From positions 14,421,514 to 14,485,513 of the forward strand of contig CM051000.1 of assembly GCA_027704905.1 (NCBI GenBank): a DNA stretch of 64,000 nucleotides, given 5' to 3'. Position numbers and translations under genes: made by a program. Positions 63,990 to 64,000 of this stretch are shown here, piece by piece (within the stretch, counting starts at the first letter, position 1; each line of letters starts with the position of its first letter). This DNA comes from Muraenolepis orangiensis. Its lineage: Eukaryota; Chordata; Actinopteri; Gadiformes; Muraenolepididae. The notes below the pieces were generated by a model, which made no database searches, was not told the origin of the DNA, and saw only the letters and a list, made by a program, of their open reading frames with translations.

Positions 63990-64000
63990 ACAACATCACG

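Overview
The window looks like intronic and intergenic DNA from a teleost (ray-finned fish) genome. The evidence is very dense dinucleotide and tetranucleotide microsatellites, several L2/CR1-type LINE families, hAT-type DNA transposons with 8-bp target-site duplications (TSDs), a tRNA-derived SINE, a Ty3/Gypsy-type LTR element, and two vertebrate EGF-module exons with canonical splice sites. There is no sign of bacterial genes, operons or CRISPR arrays. Nearly all long open frames lie either in simple repeats (His/Thr, Cys/Val, Arg/Glu, Ser/Leu runs) or in retroelements.

The only host gene I can support is on the minus strand: two phase 1-1 exons at 48733-48621 and 42865-42743. They encode the first two consecutive EGF modules of a NELL-family secreted protein, and the residues fit NELL1 better than NELL2. 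The second exon is intact. The first lacks about 13 nt relative to the family and has also lost one conserved cysteine codon and gained another, so its frame is broken. Large parts of the window are probably introns of this gene.

Layout: 0.8-2.0 kb, hAT element with a TTF-type transposase remnant. 4.3-7.6 kb, almost complete L2-type LINE (minus; called L2-A here) with one frameshift. 10.2-11.85 kb, three hAT elements nested inside one another, each with its own TSD. 16.7-20.1 kb, older L2-like LINE (called L2-C). 22.9-24.7 kb, decayed jockey/CR1-like LINE carrying an L2-A 3' end. 26.1-26.6 kb, inverted pair of a dispersed repeat. 27.35-27.6 kb, hAT MITE. 29.3-33.2 kb, three LINE fragments. 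33-36.4 kb, very large GT, GA and CT arrays. 37.25-38.13 kb, DNA element with long inverted repeats between TTAA sites. 42.7-48.7 kb, NELL exons and intron, including a pair of 86-bp inverted repeats. 51.46-52.2 kb, solo LTR with a 5-bp TSD. 52.4-55.8 kb, stacked L2 copies and a SINE. 56.2 kb, hAT transposase fragment. 61.2-61.9 kb, LINE 3' end. 62.1-64 kb, LTR remnant plus broken gag-pol of the same Gypsy family as the solo LTR, running off the window.

These genes do not form a pathway. I do not see a convincing new biological system. The observations most worth checking are the decaying EGF exon in the NELL gene, the triple-nested hAT stack, the 86-bp inverted repeats in the NELL intron, and the TTAA-flanked element. 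All family assignments come from reading motifs, not from database searches.
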